A stretch of 64,000 bases of DNA from Oscillospiraceae bacterium (GCA_022791315.1 JAAVYW010000042.1:98736-162735), one strand, 5' to 3'. Shown: positions 16,781 to 25,046, numbered from the stretch's first letter. Notes: generated by a model not told the origin, from the letters alone. Program-made: numbers and translations.

Positions 16781-17437
16781 TCAAAGCTCCTTTCGTGCCA
16801 GCAGGAGATAGGTGTTTTCCCAGCGGCCGCGGCACTCTACAGCGGCAAAGCCGGCGCGGCGCAGAAGGGCAGTTTGGTTTTCCAGGGTACAGGGGGTGTC
16901 ATAGTGGACAAAGCCGGACTCCATGCCTTGGGCGGCCCGCAGACGGCGGGCTTCGGCGAAGTAGAAGTCTTCATAAGCCTGGTTGGGGGCCATGTAGTCG
17001 GTCTCCACATAGAGGCCTCCGGGGGTGAGAGCGGCAAAGAGCTTTTGGTAGAGGCCCAGCTTTTCCTCATGGGTGAAGTGGTGGAGGGACTCCACCGAGA
17101 CCGCCCCGTCAAATTGGGCTTCCCCAAAGGGCAGGGAGAAATAATCGCCTTGGAGGAGGGTGAGCTGCGTTTTACGGGCGGCAAATTTTTCCGACAGCGC
17201 TGCCAGCATGGCCGGGGAGAGGTCGATACCGGTGATACGGGCAGTGGGGTTTTGGATGAAAATCTCGCCGATTTCCAGGCCGGTGCCGCAGCCTAAATCC
17301 AGAATGCAGTGGCATTCCCGCAGCAGGGCGGCTGTGGCGGGATAGAACTCCGGAGCACCCTCGATATTTGCGAACATATGTTGGTCGTAGCCCTCTACAC
17401 GGGCGGCGAAAAAGGCGGCCATTTCTTCCAATTGCAT
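16781..17437 (-). CDS. Class I SAM-dependent methyltransferase (first gene of MT-kinase-MT operon)
   Basis: A 218-residue methyltransferase with motif I ILDLGCGTGLEIGEIF near 45-60, motif II ITGIDLSPAML and motif IV AQFDGAVSVESLHHFTHEEK. This is a standard SmtA/UbiE-like fold. AGGGGAGA precedes the start, and a promoter lies 28-56 bases upstream of it. It heads a three-gene operon running leftward. Confidence 0.78.
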   Translation of the reverse strand: MQLEEMAAFFAARVEGYDQHMFANIEGAPEFYPATAALLRECHCILDLGCGTGLEIGEIFIQNPTARITGIDLSPAMLAALSEKFAARKTQLTLLQGDYFSLPFGEAQFDGAVSVESLHHFTHEEKLGLYQKLFAALTPGGLYVETDYMAPNQAYEDFYFAEARRLRAAQGMESGFVHYDTPCTLENQTALLRRAGFAAVECRGRWENTYLLLARKEL

Positions 17438-17464
17438 GGCTTGTCTCCCCTTTCTTTTTTCTCA

Positions 17465-17493
17465 AGGATAACAGGGCGGAGGGGGAAAGTCAA
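17465..17493 (-). promoter_or_regulatory. Promoter of the MT-kinase-MT operon
   Basis: On the minus strand TTGACT (17488-17493), 17-base spacer, TATCCT (17465-17470), lying between the hairpin array and the first gene. Confidence 0.6.
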
Positions 17494-17532
17494 CCTCGTG
17501 ATTTCCTGGGAAAAATAGTTGAGCACAGGAAA

Positions 17533-17805
17533 AGGCCTGCCCGATAGGGCAGGCCTCAGCGCGTCGAACAAGTTCGACGCGCTTCTAGGGGGTACCCAGT
17601 ACCCCCTAGATACCATGTCGGTTCCTACAGAACCGGCATGGATACCCCTGGTTTCGCGCACTGTGGCGCGAGTTAAGCGTGTCGAAGATTCGACACGCCG
17701 GATAAAAATCAGGCGCATGTCCTGATTTTTATGATTTTAAAATAGGAGACTTTTCCGAAAATTAGGTTTTTCGACAGTCTGAGGCCTGCCCGATAGGGCA
17801 GGCCT
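17533..17805. repeat. Array of perfect hairpins bounded by two identical palindromes
   Basis: The 388-base gap between two minus-strand genes is packed with inverted repeats: 17533-17556 (10-bp stem, GATA loop), 17558-17583 (12 bp), 17584-17610 (11 bp), 17613-17641 (12 bp with one G-T), 17654-17671 (6 bp), 17677-17698 (10 bp) and 17702-17732 (12 bp, 7-nt loop). After ATTTTAAAATAGGAGAC (17734-17750) comes 17782-17805, identical to the first palindrome. Each hairpin has a different sequence except the identical first and last. A single dpaAB terminator would not need this; it looks like a discrete element. No open frame is convincing here. Confidence 0.85.
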
Positions 17806-17825
17806 GGCAAGTATGGGAGGGGAGT

Positions 17826-18398
17826 TCAAAGGGCTGCAGGGAGGAGGACGGGCTGGAGCTGGCGGCCCTCCAGGGCAGCGGCGAGGGTGTCTTGGATTTT
17901 GGTGAAATCGGCGATGAGGGAGGTGGCCTTTTTCACCGGGTCATCCTGGCGGTAGGGGACGAAGTAGAGGTTCTTTTTGGTTGAGAGGCCACCGATATTG
18001 GCGTAAGAGGCGGACAGGGCGTCGTTGGTGGCGATGCAGAGGATGACAGGGCGCTCGTTTCGCAGGGTGGCCTTGACAGCCATGGTGACACTGGTATCCG
18101 TGATGCCGTGGTTGAGCTTGCCCAGGGTGTTGCCGGTGCAGGGCGCCACAATGAGGGCGTCCAGCAGGCGCTTGGGGCCAATGGGCTCGGCGCCGGGGAT
18201 AGTGTGGATGATGTCGTGCCCGGTGAGGGCCTGGATTTCCCGGATAAAGTCCTCCGCTTTCCCGAAGCGGGTATCAGTGGAATAGGTGATTTCCGACAGG
18301 ATGGGGAGGATGTCATAGCGGGTACTCAAGTCCCGCAGGGCCTGCATGGAATCGGCAAGGGTGCAGAAGGAGCCGCACATGGCGTAGCCAATTGTCAT
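17826..18398 (-). CDS. dpaB: Dipicolinate synthase subunit B
   Basis: A 190-residue flavoprotein-fold subunit (SpoVFB) that, with DpaA, makes dipicolinic acid from dihydroxy-tetrahydrodipicolinate in the mother cell during sporulation. It begins MTIGYAMCGSFCT and contains IVAPCTGNTLGKLNHGITD and AVKATLRNERPVILCIATND, typical of the family. An extended frame reaches 18542, but the accepted start ATG is one base after the dpaA stop. The two genes are therefore a coupled pair, and the organism is expected to form spores. Confidence 0.92.
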   Translation of the reverse strand: MTIGYAMCGSFCTLADSMQALRDLSTRYDILPILSEITYSTDTRFGKAEDFIREIQALTGHDIIHTIPGAEPIGPKRLLDALIVAPCTGNTLGKLNHGITDTSVTMAVKATLRNERPVILCIATNDALSASYANIGGLSTKKNLYFVPYRQDDPVKKATSLIADFTKIQDTLAAALEGRQLQPVLLPAAL

Positions 18399-18399
18399 G

Positions 18400-19275
18400 T
18401 CAGAGTTTCCCCCTTTCTTTGGCGATATTGAGGATGGTGGTTTGGAGAATGGCAGCGGCAGTGGCGGGGGCGGCTTTCCCGGGGAGGGAGAGGGCCCAGA
18501 CCGTTTTGAGCCCCAAGCTGCGGGCCGTTTCAAAGTCCACACCGCCGGGCTTGGAGGCCAGGTCGATGAGCAGGGACTTGGGATTCATGCGCCGCAGGGT
18601 GGCTTCGTCCAGCACGACGGCGGGCACGGTGTTGCACACCAGGTCATATGTAGCAATCTCTCCGGCAATCTGGTCAAAGGGGAGGGCGGAGAAGCCCTCG
18701 GAAGAGGCCCAGGCCAGGTCGGCGTGCTTGCGGGCGGCTATGGTGACCTGGGCTCCCAGGGCCAGCAGGCGGCGGGCCAGGGCCTTTGACACCCGGCCAT
18801 AGCCTGTGATGAGGCAGCGGCAGCCCCAGAGGGTGATGGGCAGCTCCTCCATGGCAATGGCGATAGCGCCCTCCGCGGTGGGGATGGCATTGAGTACCGC
18901 CAATTCCTCCCGTTCGTAGTAGTCGGCAATGGAACAACTGTTCTCCTCTAAATAGGAGGAGAAGGCGGGGTCCACCTTGCCGCCTAAGAGCAGCGCCCCG
19001 CGGGCCAGATGGGGCAATAGGTCGTAGACCGAAATCCGCTGGGAAGAGAAGGGTGCCGTGACCCACTGGCCCTCGGTGACGGCGGGCAGAGGGAGGATAA
19101 CTAAGTCACACTGGGAGAGGCGTGAGAGGTCGCTTAAGGGGAGACGGGAGGCACCGGTATCAAAGGGCTTATCAAACCCGAATAAGTACACGGGATAGGT
19201 CTTTGACAGCAGGTCAGACAGGTACAGATACCGCAGGTCGCCGCCGACCACGGCTATTTTCATTTCATGCTCCAT
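18400..19275 (-). CDS. dpaA: Dipicolinate synthase subunit A
   Basis: A 291-residue NAD(P)-dependent dehydrogenase-like subunit (SpoVFA). It begins MEHEMKIAVVGGDLRYLYLS, has the central nucleotide-binding stretch WGCRCLITGYGRVSKALARRL near 150 and DLASKPGGVDFETARSLG near 240. GGAGG lies seven bases before the chosen ATG; the frame extends further but into promoter-like DNA. Mother-cell sigma-factor control is suggested by the sequence at 19336-19365. Confidence 0.92.
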   Translation of the reverse strand: MEHEMKIAVVGGDLRYLYLSDLLSKTYPVYLFGFDKPFDTGASRLPLSDLSRLSQCDLVILPLPAVTEGQWVTAPFSSQRISVYDLLPHLARGALLLGGKVDPAFSSYLEENSCSIADYYEREELAVLNAIPTAEGAIAIAMEELPITLWGCRCLITGYGRVSKALARRLLALGAQVTIAARKHADLAWASSEGFSALPFDQIAGEIATYDLVCNTVPAVVLDEATLRRMNPKSLLIDLASKPGGVDFETARSLGLKTVWALSLPGKAAPATAAAILQTTILNIAKERGKL

Positions 19276-19335
19276 ATGATTACCTCCGTACAGCAGTACA
19301 GCCGCCGCATGGAAGCTCCAAACAGCGGTTCTCTC

Positions 19336-19365
19336 CATAGTATGGGGCGGCGGGCAAAAGGTGAC
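19336..19365 (-). promoter_or_regulatory. Possible sigma-K/sigma-E type promoter of dpaAB
   Basis: On the minus strand CATACTATG (19336-19344) resembles the -10 of mother-cell sigma factors, and GTCACC (19360-19365) lies 15 bases upstream as a possible -35. Both consensus sequences are short, so this is a suggestion only. Confidence 0.4.
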
Positions 19366-19372
19366 AGGGGGC

Positions 19373-19401
19373 TTGCAAAAAGGGGCGGGAACCGATACAA
19401 T
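19373..19401 (+). promoter_or_regulatory. Promoter of the small membrane gene and ispDF
   Basis: TTGCAA (19373-19378), 17-base spacer, TACAAT (19396-19401), 27 bases before the next start and divergent from dpaA. Confidence 0.65.
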
Positions 19402-19427
19402 AGGGGACAGGAAGGAGATGGGAGAGA

Positions 19428-19619
19428 ATGGACGAGCAGGAAAAGCGGGAAGCCGGACAGGAGGAGACTGCCCTAGAACAGCAGCCGCGCAAGACCTTGC
19501 CCTTTGCGCCAAATACCGAGCGGATTCAGCCCTCAACGCTGAAAATCCTTCTCATGACGCTGGGAGTGCTGGGGGCAATGGTGCTGATTGGATGGATACG
19601 CTCAAAAATCGGGATATGA
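19428..19619 (+). CDS. Small single-pass membrane protein
   Basis: A 63-residue protein: an acidic N-terminus rich in Glu and Gln, one transmembrane helix at about 39-57 ([20 protein letters not shown]), and a short basic tail. AAGGAG stands well placed upstream, and its stop overlaps the ispDF start as ATGA, which supports real translation. Function unknown; no family recognised. Confidence 0.65.
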   Translation: MDEQEKREAGQEETALEQQPRKTLPFAPNTERIQPSTLKILLMTLGVLGAMVLIGWIRSKIGI

Positions 19620-20803
19620 GAGGGGAAAGGGATGTGGAAGAAGCAAAATTTGCCAGCGGCATCCTGGTGGCGGCGGGAAGTGCCACCAGGATGCGGGGGA
19701 TTGACAAGAAATTTGCCCGATTGGGGGGCAAGACAGTGCTGGAACGCAGTGCTGCGGCCCTGTGCAGCTGCGAGAGCATTGGCGAAGTGGTGGTTGTAAC
19801 CAGGGAGCAGGATGTGAAGCAGGTGGAAAAGCTGCTGGCCGGGCTGCCAAAGCTGCGGGCTATAGTGGCCGGAGGGGCCACCCGGCAGGAATCGGTGCAG
19901 CGGGGGATTGCGGCGGCGGATCCTAGCTGCGGGTACTATGTGATTCACGACGGGGCGAGGCCTTTGGTGGGGAGCGGAGATATTGGCCGCTGCCTGGAAG
20001 ACGCCAGGGCCCACGGGGCGGCGGCACTGTGCGCCCCGCTCAACGACACCATTAAGGAACGGGGAGTGGATGGGGAAATCCTCTGCACCCGGGATAGGAG
20101 CAGGCTCTTTGCCTGCCAGACGCCCCAGATTTTTGAGGCCGGACGTTACCGGGAGGCGGCCAGACGGGCAGAAGAACAGGGGGAGGACTATACGGACGAC
20201 TGCCAGCTCTTTGAGGCGGCGGGATATCCGGTGTATCTCACAGTTTCGGCCCGGCCGAACCCCAAAATTACCACGCCGGAGGACTTGGCGCTGGCAAAGG
20301 CACTGCTGGGAGAGGAGGAAAGGGCTATGCGTATGGGACACGGCTATGACGTACACCGCCTGGTAGAGGGGCGGCGGCTGGTGCTGGGTGGGGTGGAAAT
20401 CCCCCATGGAAAGGGGCTGCTGGGGCACTCCGACGCGGACGTGCTGCTCCACGCGGTGATGGACAGCGTGCTGGGGGCGCTGGCGCTGGGGGACATCGGA
20501 ACACTTTTTCCCGATACCGACATATCCTATAAGGACGCGGACAGTATGAAATTGCTGGCCGCTGTCTGTGCCCGGATGGAGCAGGAGGGATACCGCCTGG
20601 GAAATCTGGACGTGACCGTGGCCGCCCAGGCCCCGAAACTGAAACCTTACATATCGAAGATGCGGGAAAACCTCTCCGCGGTGTTTGGGACAGCGCCTCA
20701 CTTTGTCAGTGTGAAGGCCACCACGGAGGAGGGCCTGGGCTTTACCGGACGGGAAGAGGGTATCAGCGCTACGGCAGTGTGCCTTTTGGTGGCGCGGGGA
20801 TAG
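19616..20803 (+). CDS. ispDF: Bifunctional IspD/IspF of the MEP isoprenoid pathway
   Basis: A 395-residue fusion. The N-terminal IspD part (about 1-230) is a CTP:methylerythritol-phosphate cytidylyltransferase with [27 protein letters not shown] and NDTIKERG. The C-terminal IspF part (about 238-395), a cyclodiphosphate synthase, opens [12 protein letters not shown] and carries [19 protein letters not shown] and [10 protein letters not shown] with the zinc ligands. The usual PKQ in the IspD loop is KKF. The start ATG overlaps the previous stop; GTG 19634 is an alternative. IspE is not in the window. ispH is at 55.9 kb, so isoprenoids are made by the MEP route. Confidence 0.9.
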   Translation: MRGERDVEEAKFASGILVAAGSATRMRGIDKKFARLGGKTVLERSAAALCSCESIGEVVVVTREQDVKQVEKLLAGLPKLRAIVAGGATRQESVQRGIAAADPSCGYYVIHDGARPLVGSGDIGRCLEDARAHGAAALCAPLNDTIKERGVDGEILCTRDRSRLFACQTPQIFEAGRYREAARRAEEQGEDYTDDCQLFEAAGYPVYLTVSARPNPKITTPEDLALAKALLGEEERAMRMGHGYDVHRLVEGRRLVLGGVEIPHGKGLLGHSDADVLLHAVMDSVLGALALGDIGTLFPDTDISYKDADSMKLLAAVCARMEQEGYRLGNLDVTVAAQAPKLKPYISKMRENLSAVFGTAPHFVSVKATTEEGLGFTGREEGISATAVCLLVARG

Positions 20804-20804
20804 G

Positions 20805-21060
20805 CCCCAGAGCCATCCCGAAAGGGAGGGGAAGTGGAATCCCTCGTTCATTGGGCCAACGAGGTTGGTTTTTGTTGTCATGCTCTTGGAGAAGCAAGCT
20901 GGCTCATCTTTGTCGCAAACACGCCTCACGGCCCTGGACGCTTTTGCCAACGGCAGATTGGCCCAAGCCCTCCTATTCTCGCAAGCCCGTAGGCTCCCGC
21001 ACCGGGCGCTCGGCCAGCTGCGCAGGCCCGGAAACTTTAGTTTTCCTACGGCGCGATAGA
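20805..21060 (+). ncRNA. Structured non-coding stretch downstream of ispDF, possible RNA
   Basis: No convincing gene lies between 20804 and 21441. The plus strand folds well: CCTCGTT...AACGAGG (20842-20864) before a T-rich run, which may be the ispDF terminator, then a domain closed by CCGTAGG (20987-20993) and CCTACGG (21045-21051) that contains GGAAAC-TTTA-GTTTTCC. Short frames in it have no ribosome site or recognisable family. With the element at 21070 and the terminator at 21222 it could be one RNA of about 400 bases. It does not match RNase P, tmRNA, 6S or SRP RNA landmarks that I know. Confidence 0.4.
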
Positions 21061-21069
21061 CCCGGGACG

Positions 21070-21215
21070 GAAAGGGAGCTGCCAGACCGGGGCGGCCCAC
21101 TCAGGTCTAAAAGGTGGGGCGGGCTGCCGGATTTGCCAGGGCCGGGCTGGCGGTTTGGCCTTAGTTGGCGAACCCTCCCTTTGCCCCGAAGGGGACAAAA
21201 CTTAAAAGAGAAAAT
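21070..21215 (+). repeat. Dispersed structured element, copy B (divergent)
   Basis: Contains the landmarks of the family in order: AAAGGGAG, GGCGGCCCACTC, TCTAAAAGGTGG, a variable hairpin-rich middle, GCCCCGAAGGGG (21183-21194) and CTTAAAAGAGAAA, which matches the tail of the 48.3-kb copy. It is more diverged in the middle than the other copies and is followed directly by a terminator. Confidence 0.45.
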
Positions 21216-21221
21216 GCAGGA

Positions 21222-21259
21222 CGGCACATGGCATGGGGACATGCAGTGTGCTGTTTTTT
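21222..21259 (+). terminator. Terminator of the non-coding stretch
   Basis: GGCACA..GCATG pairs with CATGC..TGTGCTG through a small internal loop, followed by six T. It implies that plus-strand transcription crosses the element and stops here. Confidence 0.65.
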
Positions 21260-21441
21260 GATGCGGGGATAGGCGAAAATAAAATTTCTTTTATCCAATA
21301 TTTTGCGGTTTTGGATGGTTTTCTGAGTGGAAAAGAGAGCAATTGCCTTGGAGTCAGCCAGTGAGGAGAGGGGGGCGCGGCAACAAACGCCGGGTTTCGG
21401 CATACAATGGCACAAGCTGACAAAAGTGAGGTGATTTTTCT

Positions 21442-21645
21442 ATGGAGGAATTCTCTTTTCCCATGCGCACCCTGACGGAGGCGCATAAGGCGAGGCAGAT
21501 ACTCTCCCAGAATCGAATTGTTTGCCGAATCCAGCGCAAGAGCGCGCCGGGGAGCGGCTGCGGATATGATATTATGGTCATGCGGGAGGACAGCGCCCGT
21601 GCTGAGGAGCTGTTCCGGAGGTTCCGCATTGGCCGCAGGATTTGA
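21442..21645 (+). CDS. DUF3343 small protein
   Basis: A 67-residue DUF3343-type protein: FPMRTLTEAHKARQILSQNRI, then GSGCGYDIMVMREDSARAEELFRRFRI. Its GCGYDI Cys is conserved in this family, thought to bind or carry sulfur/selenium species because it is commonly encoded next to cysteine desulfurase-like enzymes, as here. GAGGTG precedes the start. It ends 11 bases before the next gene. Confidence 0.8.
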   Translation: MEEFSFPMRTLTEAHKARQILSQNRIVCRIQRKSAPGSGCGYDIMVMREDSARAEELFRRFRIGRRI

Positions 21646-21656
21646 GAGGTGGCAAA

Positions 21657-22826
21657 ATGGTCTATTTGGACAATGCTGCCACCAGCTTCCGCAAGCCTCC
21701 CGGTGTGATACACCGCATGGAGGAGGCCCTGCGCAGATATGGGGCTAACCCCGGGCGCAGCGGCCATGCCCTCTCGGAGGCGGCGGGCGCTAAGGTCTTT
21801 GAGGCCAGGCAGAAGGCCGCGGATTTCTTTGGCGTCAGCGACTGCGCCAAGGTCTTTTTTACCCTCAACTGCACCCATGCCCTGAATTTTATCATTAAGG
21901 GCGCATTACAGCAGGGGGACCATGTGATTCTCTCCTGCTTTGAACACAATTCCGTGCTGCGGCCGGTCCATGAGCTGTGGCGCAGAGGCGTGGTGAGCTA
22001 CAGTGTGGCGGATGTGGTGGAGGGGGACGACGAACGGACTGTAAAAAACTTTGAGGCGTTAATCAGGCAGGATACCCGTTTGATTATCTGTACCCACGCC
22101 TCCAATGTCTGTGGGATTCGGCTGCCCATTGAGGGGATTTGCCGGATGGCGCATCAGTATGGCATTGCTGTGCTGGTAGATGCGGCCCAGACAGCGGGGG
22201 TGCTGCCCATTGATGTGGAGAAGATGGGCATTGACTACCTGTGCACTGCCGGGCACAAGGGGCTTTACGGCCCTACGGGCACCGGGCTGGGGATTGTGGG
22301 GTGCGACCGGCCGCTGGCTACCCTCTTTGAGGGGGGCACTGGCTCGGCTTCTTTGGAGCTGACCCAGCCGGAGGTCTATCCCGACCGGATGGAGAGCGGC
22401 ACAGTGAATACGGTGGGGATTCTGGGGCTCTTGGGGGGGCTGGAATTTGTGAGCTCCCTGGGGATGGAACGGATTCACACCCATGAGATGGGGCTGACCC
22501 GGTTACTCTACGACCGGCTGGCCCGCGTGCCGGGGGTGCGGTTAAAGACCCGCAGGCCCGACAACGCCCATTATGTGCCTGTGCTGTGCTTTGAAATCGA
22601 GGGGATGCCCTCGGAGGAGGTGGTACGGGCGCTGAATGGGATGGGGTTTGCGGTGCGGGGCGGCTATCACTGTGCGCCGCTGGCCCATGAAAAATTAAAA
22701 AGTTTGGAAAATGGTCTTGTAAGAGTCAGCGTAGGCGTATATAATAAGAGCGAAGAGATTTTGCGCTTTGCCGCCGCTGTGGAGCGGTGTGCCGCCCTGG
22801 CAGCGGGAAAGCGGCGGACGGAATAG
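21657..22826 (+). CDS. Cysteine desulfurase family protein (aminotransferase class V)
   Basis: A 389-residue PLP enzyme of the cysteine desulfurase/selenocysteine lyase-like group (TIGR01977 type). It starts MVYLDNAATSFRKPPGV and has FTLNCTHALNFIIKGAL, VDAAQTAGVLPID, the PLP Lys in LCTAGHKGLYGPTGTG near 202 and the C-terminal RGGYHCAPLAH active-site Cys. The start is the internal ATG after AGAGG rather than TTG 21642. The neighbouring DUF3343 protein may receive the sulfur or selenium (inference). Confidence 0.82.
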   Translation: MVYLDNAATSFRKPPGVIHRMEEALRRYGANPGRSGHALSEAAGAKVFEARQKAADFFGVSDCAKVFFTLNCTHALNFIIKGALQQGDHVILSCFEHNSVLRPVHELWRRGVVSYSVADVVEGDDERTVKNFEALIRQDTRLIICTHASNVCGIRLPIEGICRMAHQYGIAVLVDAAQTAGVLPIDVEKMGIDYLCTAGHKGLYGPTGTGLGIVGCDRPLATLFEGGTGSASLELTQPEVYPDRMESGTVNTVGILGLLGGLEFVSSLGMERIHTHEMGLTRLLYDRLARVPGVRLKTRRPDNAHYVPVLCFEIEGMPSEEVVRALNGMGFAVRGGYHCAPLAHEKLKSLENGLVRVSVGVYNKSEEILRFAAAVERCAALAAGKRRTE

Positions 22827-22868
22827 ACCAAAAGAGACACAAAAAAGGGACGATGAGAAGGGCAGATT

Positions 22869-23744
22869 ATGCAGATATTACGGGAATTGTGGCACAATTT
22901 AGTGGCAACTCTCCACACCTTTAACTTTGTGGATGTCATTGATATTTTAATCGTTTCCTATCTGGTGTATAAGGCCATCAAGCTGGTGAAGGAGACCAGG
23001 GCCCAGCAGCTGGTAAAAGGGATTCTAATCCTCAGCGTGGGCTATGCGCTCTCCTCCTGGCTGGGGCTGCGCACCATCAGCTTTTTGCTGGTGAATGTGT
23101 TCCAGATTGGGATTGTGGCCATTGTGGTGGTCTTTCAGCCGGAGCTGCGCCGCGCCCTGGAACAAGTGGGGCGCAGCAAGCTCACCGGCTTGAACGTGCT
23201 GGCGTCGGTGGGGGTGCTGGATGAATCGGAAGAGGCCCATCAATGGGAAAAGGCCATTGAGGAAATCTGTGATGCCGCTGTCTCCCTCTCTCTCACCAAG
23301 ACGGGGGCGCTAATTGTATTTGAGCGCAAGACCAGGCTGGGGGATATTATCAAGACCGGTACGATTATCGATTCCGCGCCCAGCAGGGAACTCATCGGCA
23401 ATATCTTTTATCCCAATACGCCGCTGCACGACGGCGCCATGATTGTGCGCCAGGGAAAGCTCTACGCGGCGGGCTGTTTTTTGCCGCTTTCGGACAACAA
23501 CACCATCAGCAGGGAACTGGGCACCCGGCACCGGGCAGCCCTGGGGATGAGCGAGAATTCCGATGCGGTGGTACTTACAGTTTCGGAGGAGACAGGGAAA
23601 ATCTCTATTGCCATTGACGGGCAGCTCCAGAGGAACTTTAACTACGATACCCTGAAGGCCAAGCTGGTAAAGGAGCTGCTGCCTGATAAGAGCGGCGAGG
23701 GCTCGGAGAAAAAGGCCGGATTTTGGAAGGTGAAGTCCAAATGA
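22869..23744 (+). CDS. cdaA: Diadenylate cyclase CdaA
   Basis: A 291-residue membrane enzyme that makes c-di-AMP from two ATP. Three hydrophobic helices lie at about 20-38, 48-64 and 70-89, followed by a DAC domain with the catalytic DGAMIV (188-193) and RHRAALG (220-226). Its stop overlaps the next start as ATGA. The cdaA-cdaR order is conserved in Firmicutes, where c-di-AMP controls potassium and osmolyte balance and wall integrity. In many relatives glmM follows; here a phosphohexomutase lies 2 kb further on. Confidence 0.95.
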   Translation: MQILRELWHNLVATLHTFNFVDVIDILIVSYLVYKAIKLVKETRAQQLVKGILILSVGYALSSWLGLRTISFLLVNVFQIGIVAIVVVFQPELRRALEQVGRSKLTGLNVLASVGVLDESEEAHQWEKAIEEICDAAVSLSLTKTGALIVFERKTRLGDIIKTGTIIDSAPSRELIGNIFYPNTPLHDGAMIVRQGKLYAAGCFLPLSDNNTISRELGTRHRAALGMSENSDAVVLTVSEETGKISIAIDGQLQRNFNYDTLKAKLVKELLPDKSGEGSEKKAGFWKVKSK

Positions 23745-25033
23745 AAAAGTTTAGCTTTAAAAAAATCGGCAATGACGACCGGTTCCTCAAAATCCTCTCG
23801 GTGATTTGCGCTGTTGTGCTGTGGCTGATTGTGGCGGTTTCCCTGAGCGATTCCATTTCCCACACGGTGAAGGACGTGCCGGTTTCCACCAATTTGGACA
23901 AGAGCATTGTGAGCCAGATGGGCTTGGAAGTGATTGGCTACGAGGAGCAAACGGTGGACATCTATGTGGAAGGCAGCCGCTACCAGGTGGGGGCGCTGAC
24001 GGCGGATGATTTTGACATCACCTGCATCTATAACGACGTTACCTCGGCGGGCACCTACACCATCCCGGTGAGCGTGCAGAAGAAAAAGGGGAGCAACAGC
24101 TCGGAATACGAGATTTTGGGCTATTCGCCCCAGAGTATCCAGATGAAATTTGACCGTATCATCTCCCAGAATTTCGCGCTGAACACGGAGGTGACAGGGG
24201 TGGAAATCCCAGAGGGGTATATCACCCGCAGCTTTATCCCCTCAGTGGACACGATTACGGTGACAGGCTCGGAAAACGATGTGCGGCGCATCAGCCAAGT
24301 GGTGGTGGAGGCCGACCTGGAAGAGGACGAGCCGCGGGAGGAGACCTTTAGTGTTGAGGCGCAGGTGAAGCTGCTGGACGCCGCCGGGACTGAGATTGAC
24401 CCCACCCTCTTTGAGCTTTCGGCGGAGACCGTGACCGTGACAGTGCCGGTGTTCAAATGCAAGACTATCCCGCTGACTTTTGAGTTTATCAATATCCCTT
24501 CGGGGGTGAATACCTACCGCATTGACTATACCATGAGCGAACAGAACATTGAGATTGCAGGGCCTGCCGAGACCATTGACGGCATCAAGCAACTGAATTT
24601 GGGATATATCGATTTTAAGAAAATCGGGATTGAGAGCAAGTTTGTCTTTGACGTGCAGCTGCCCAGCAATATCCTGAACCTAGGGAATGTGGCTAAAGTC
24701 TCGGTGGATTTCCCGTTGGAGGGGTATGCGGCCCAGACGTTCACGGTGAGCGAAATCAAGGTGACAGACGCACCGGCCTACTATAAGATTGACGTGCTCT
24801 CGGCGGAAGTGCCGGGGGTGAAGGTGATTGCGCCCCAGACCGTATTGGAGCTGATGGAGGCCTCGGAGCTGGTGGCAGAGGTTGACCTCTCTAAGACCGA
24901 CATTGCTGTGGGGCAGATGAACGTGCCGGTGCGCATTGTGGCGCCCAACCGGCGGAATGTATGGGCCTATGGCGACTACTCGGTGGTGGTGAATATCACC
25001 TTGGAAACGGAAGAGGAAGCGGGAGGAGAATAG
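23741..25033 (+). CDS. cdaR: YbbR-domain regulator of CdaA
   Basis: A 430-residue protein with an N-terminal transmembrane helix (about 20-38, ILSVICAVVLWLIVAVSLSDS) and a long beta-rich extracellular region made of several YbbR repeats, each with a pattern like ...VTVTGSENDVRRISQVVVEADL. CdaR binds and modulates CdaA at the membrane. The start overlaps the cdaA stop by four bases. Confidence 0.9.
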   Translation: MKKFSFKKIGNDDRFLKILSVICAVVLWLIVAVSLSDSISHTVKDVPVSTNLDKSIVSQMGLEVIGYEEQTVDIYVEGSRYQVGALTADDFDITCIYNDVTSAGTYTIPVSVQKKKGSNSSEYEILGYSPQSIQMKFDRIISQNFALNTEVTGVEIPEGYITRSFIPSVDTITVTGSENDVRRISQVVVEADLEEDEPREETFSVEAQVKLLDAAGTEIDPTLFELSAETVTVTVPVFKCKTIPLTFEFINIPSGVNTYRIDYTMSEQNIEIAGPAETIDGIKQLNLGYIDFKKIGIESKFVFDVQLPSNILNLGNVAKVSVDFPLEGYAAQTFTVSEIKVTDAPAYYKIDVLSAEVPGVKVIAPQTVLELMEASELVAEVDLSKTDIAVGQMNVPVRIVAPNRRNVWAYGDYSVVVNITLETEEEAGGE

Positions 25034-25046
25034 GATAGAGGCAGGG

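Noticed and set aside
17533..17805. The hairpin array considered as a CRISPR array
   Set aside because: Only the two end palindromes are identical; there is no regular repeat-spacer periodicity and no cas gene.
20865..21059. A 64-codon plus-strand frame after ispDF
   Set aside because: No ribosome site or family match, and it lies across predicted RNA stems; treated as non-coding.
21070..21215. The dispersed element considered as a known c-di-AMP, cobalamin or T-box riboswitch
   Set aside because: The core consensus sequences of those classes are missing, and the copies precede or follow unrelated genes.
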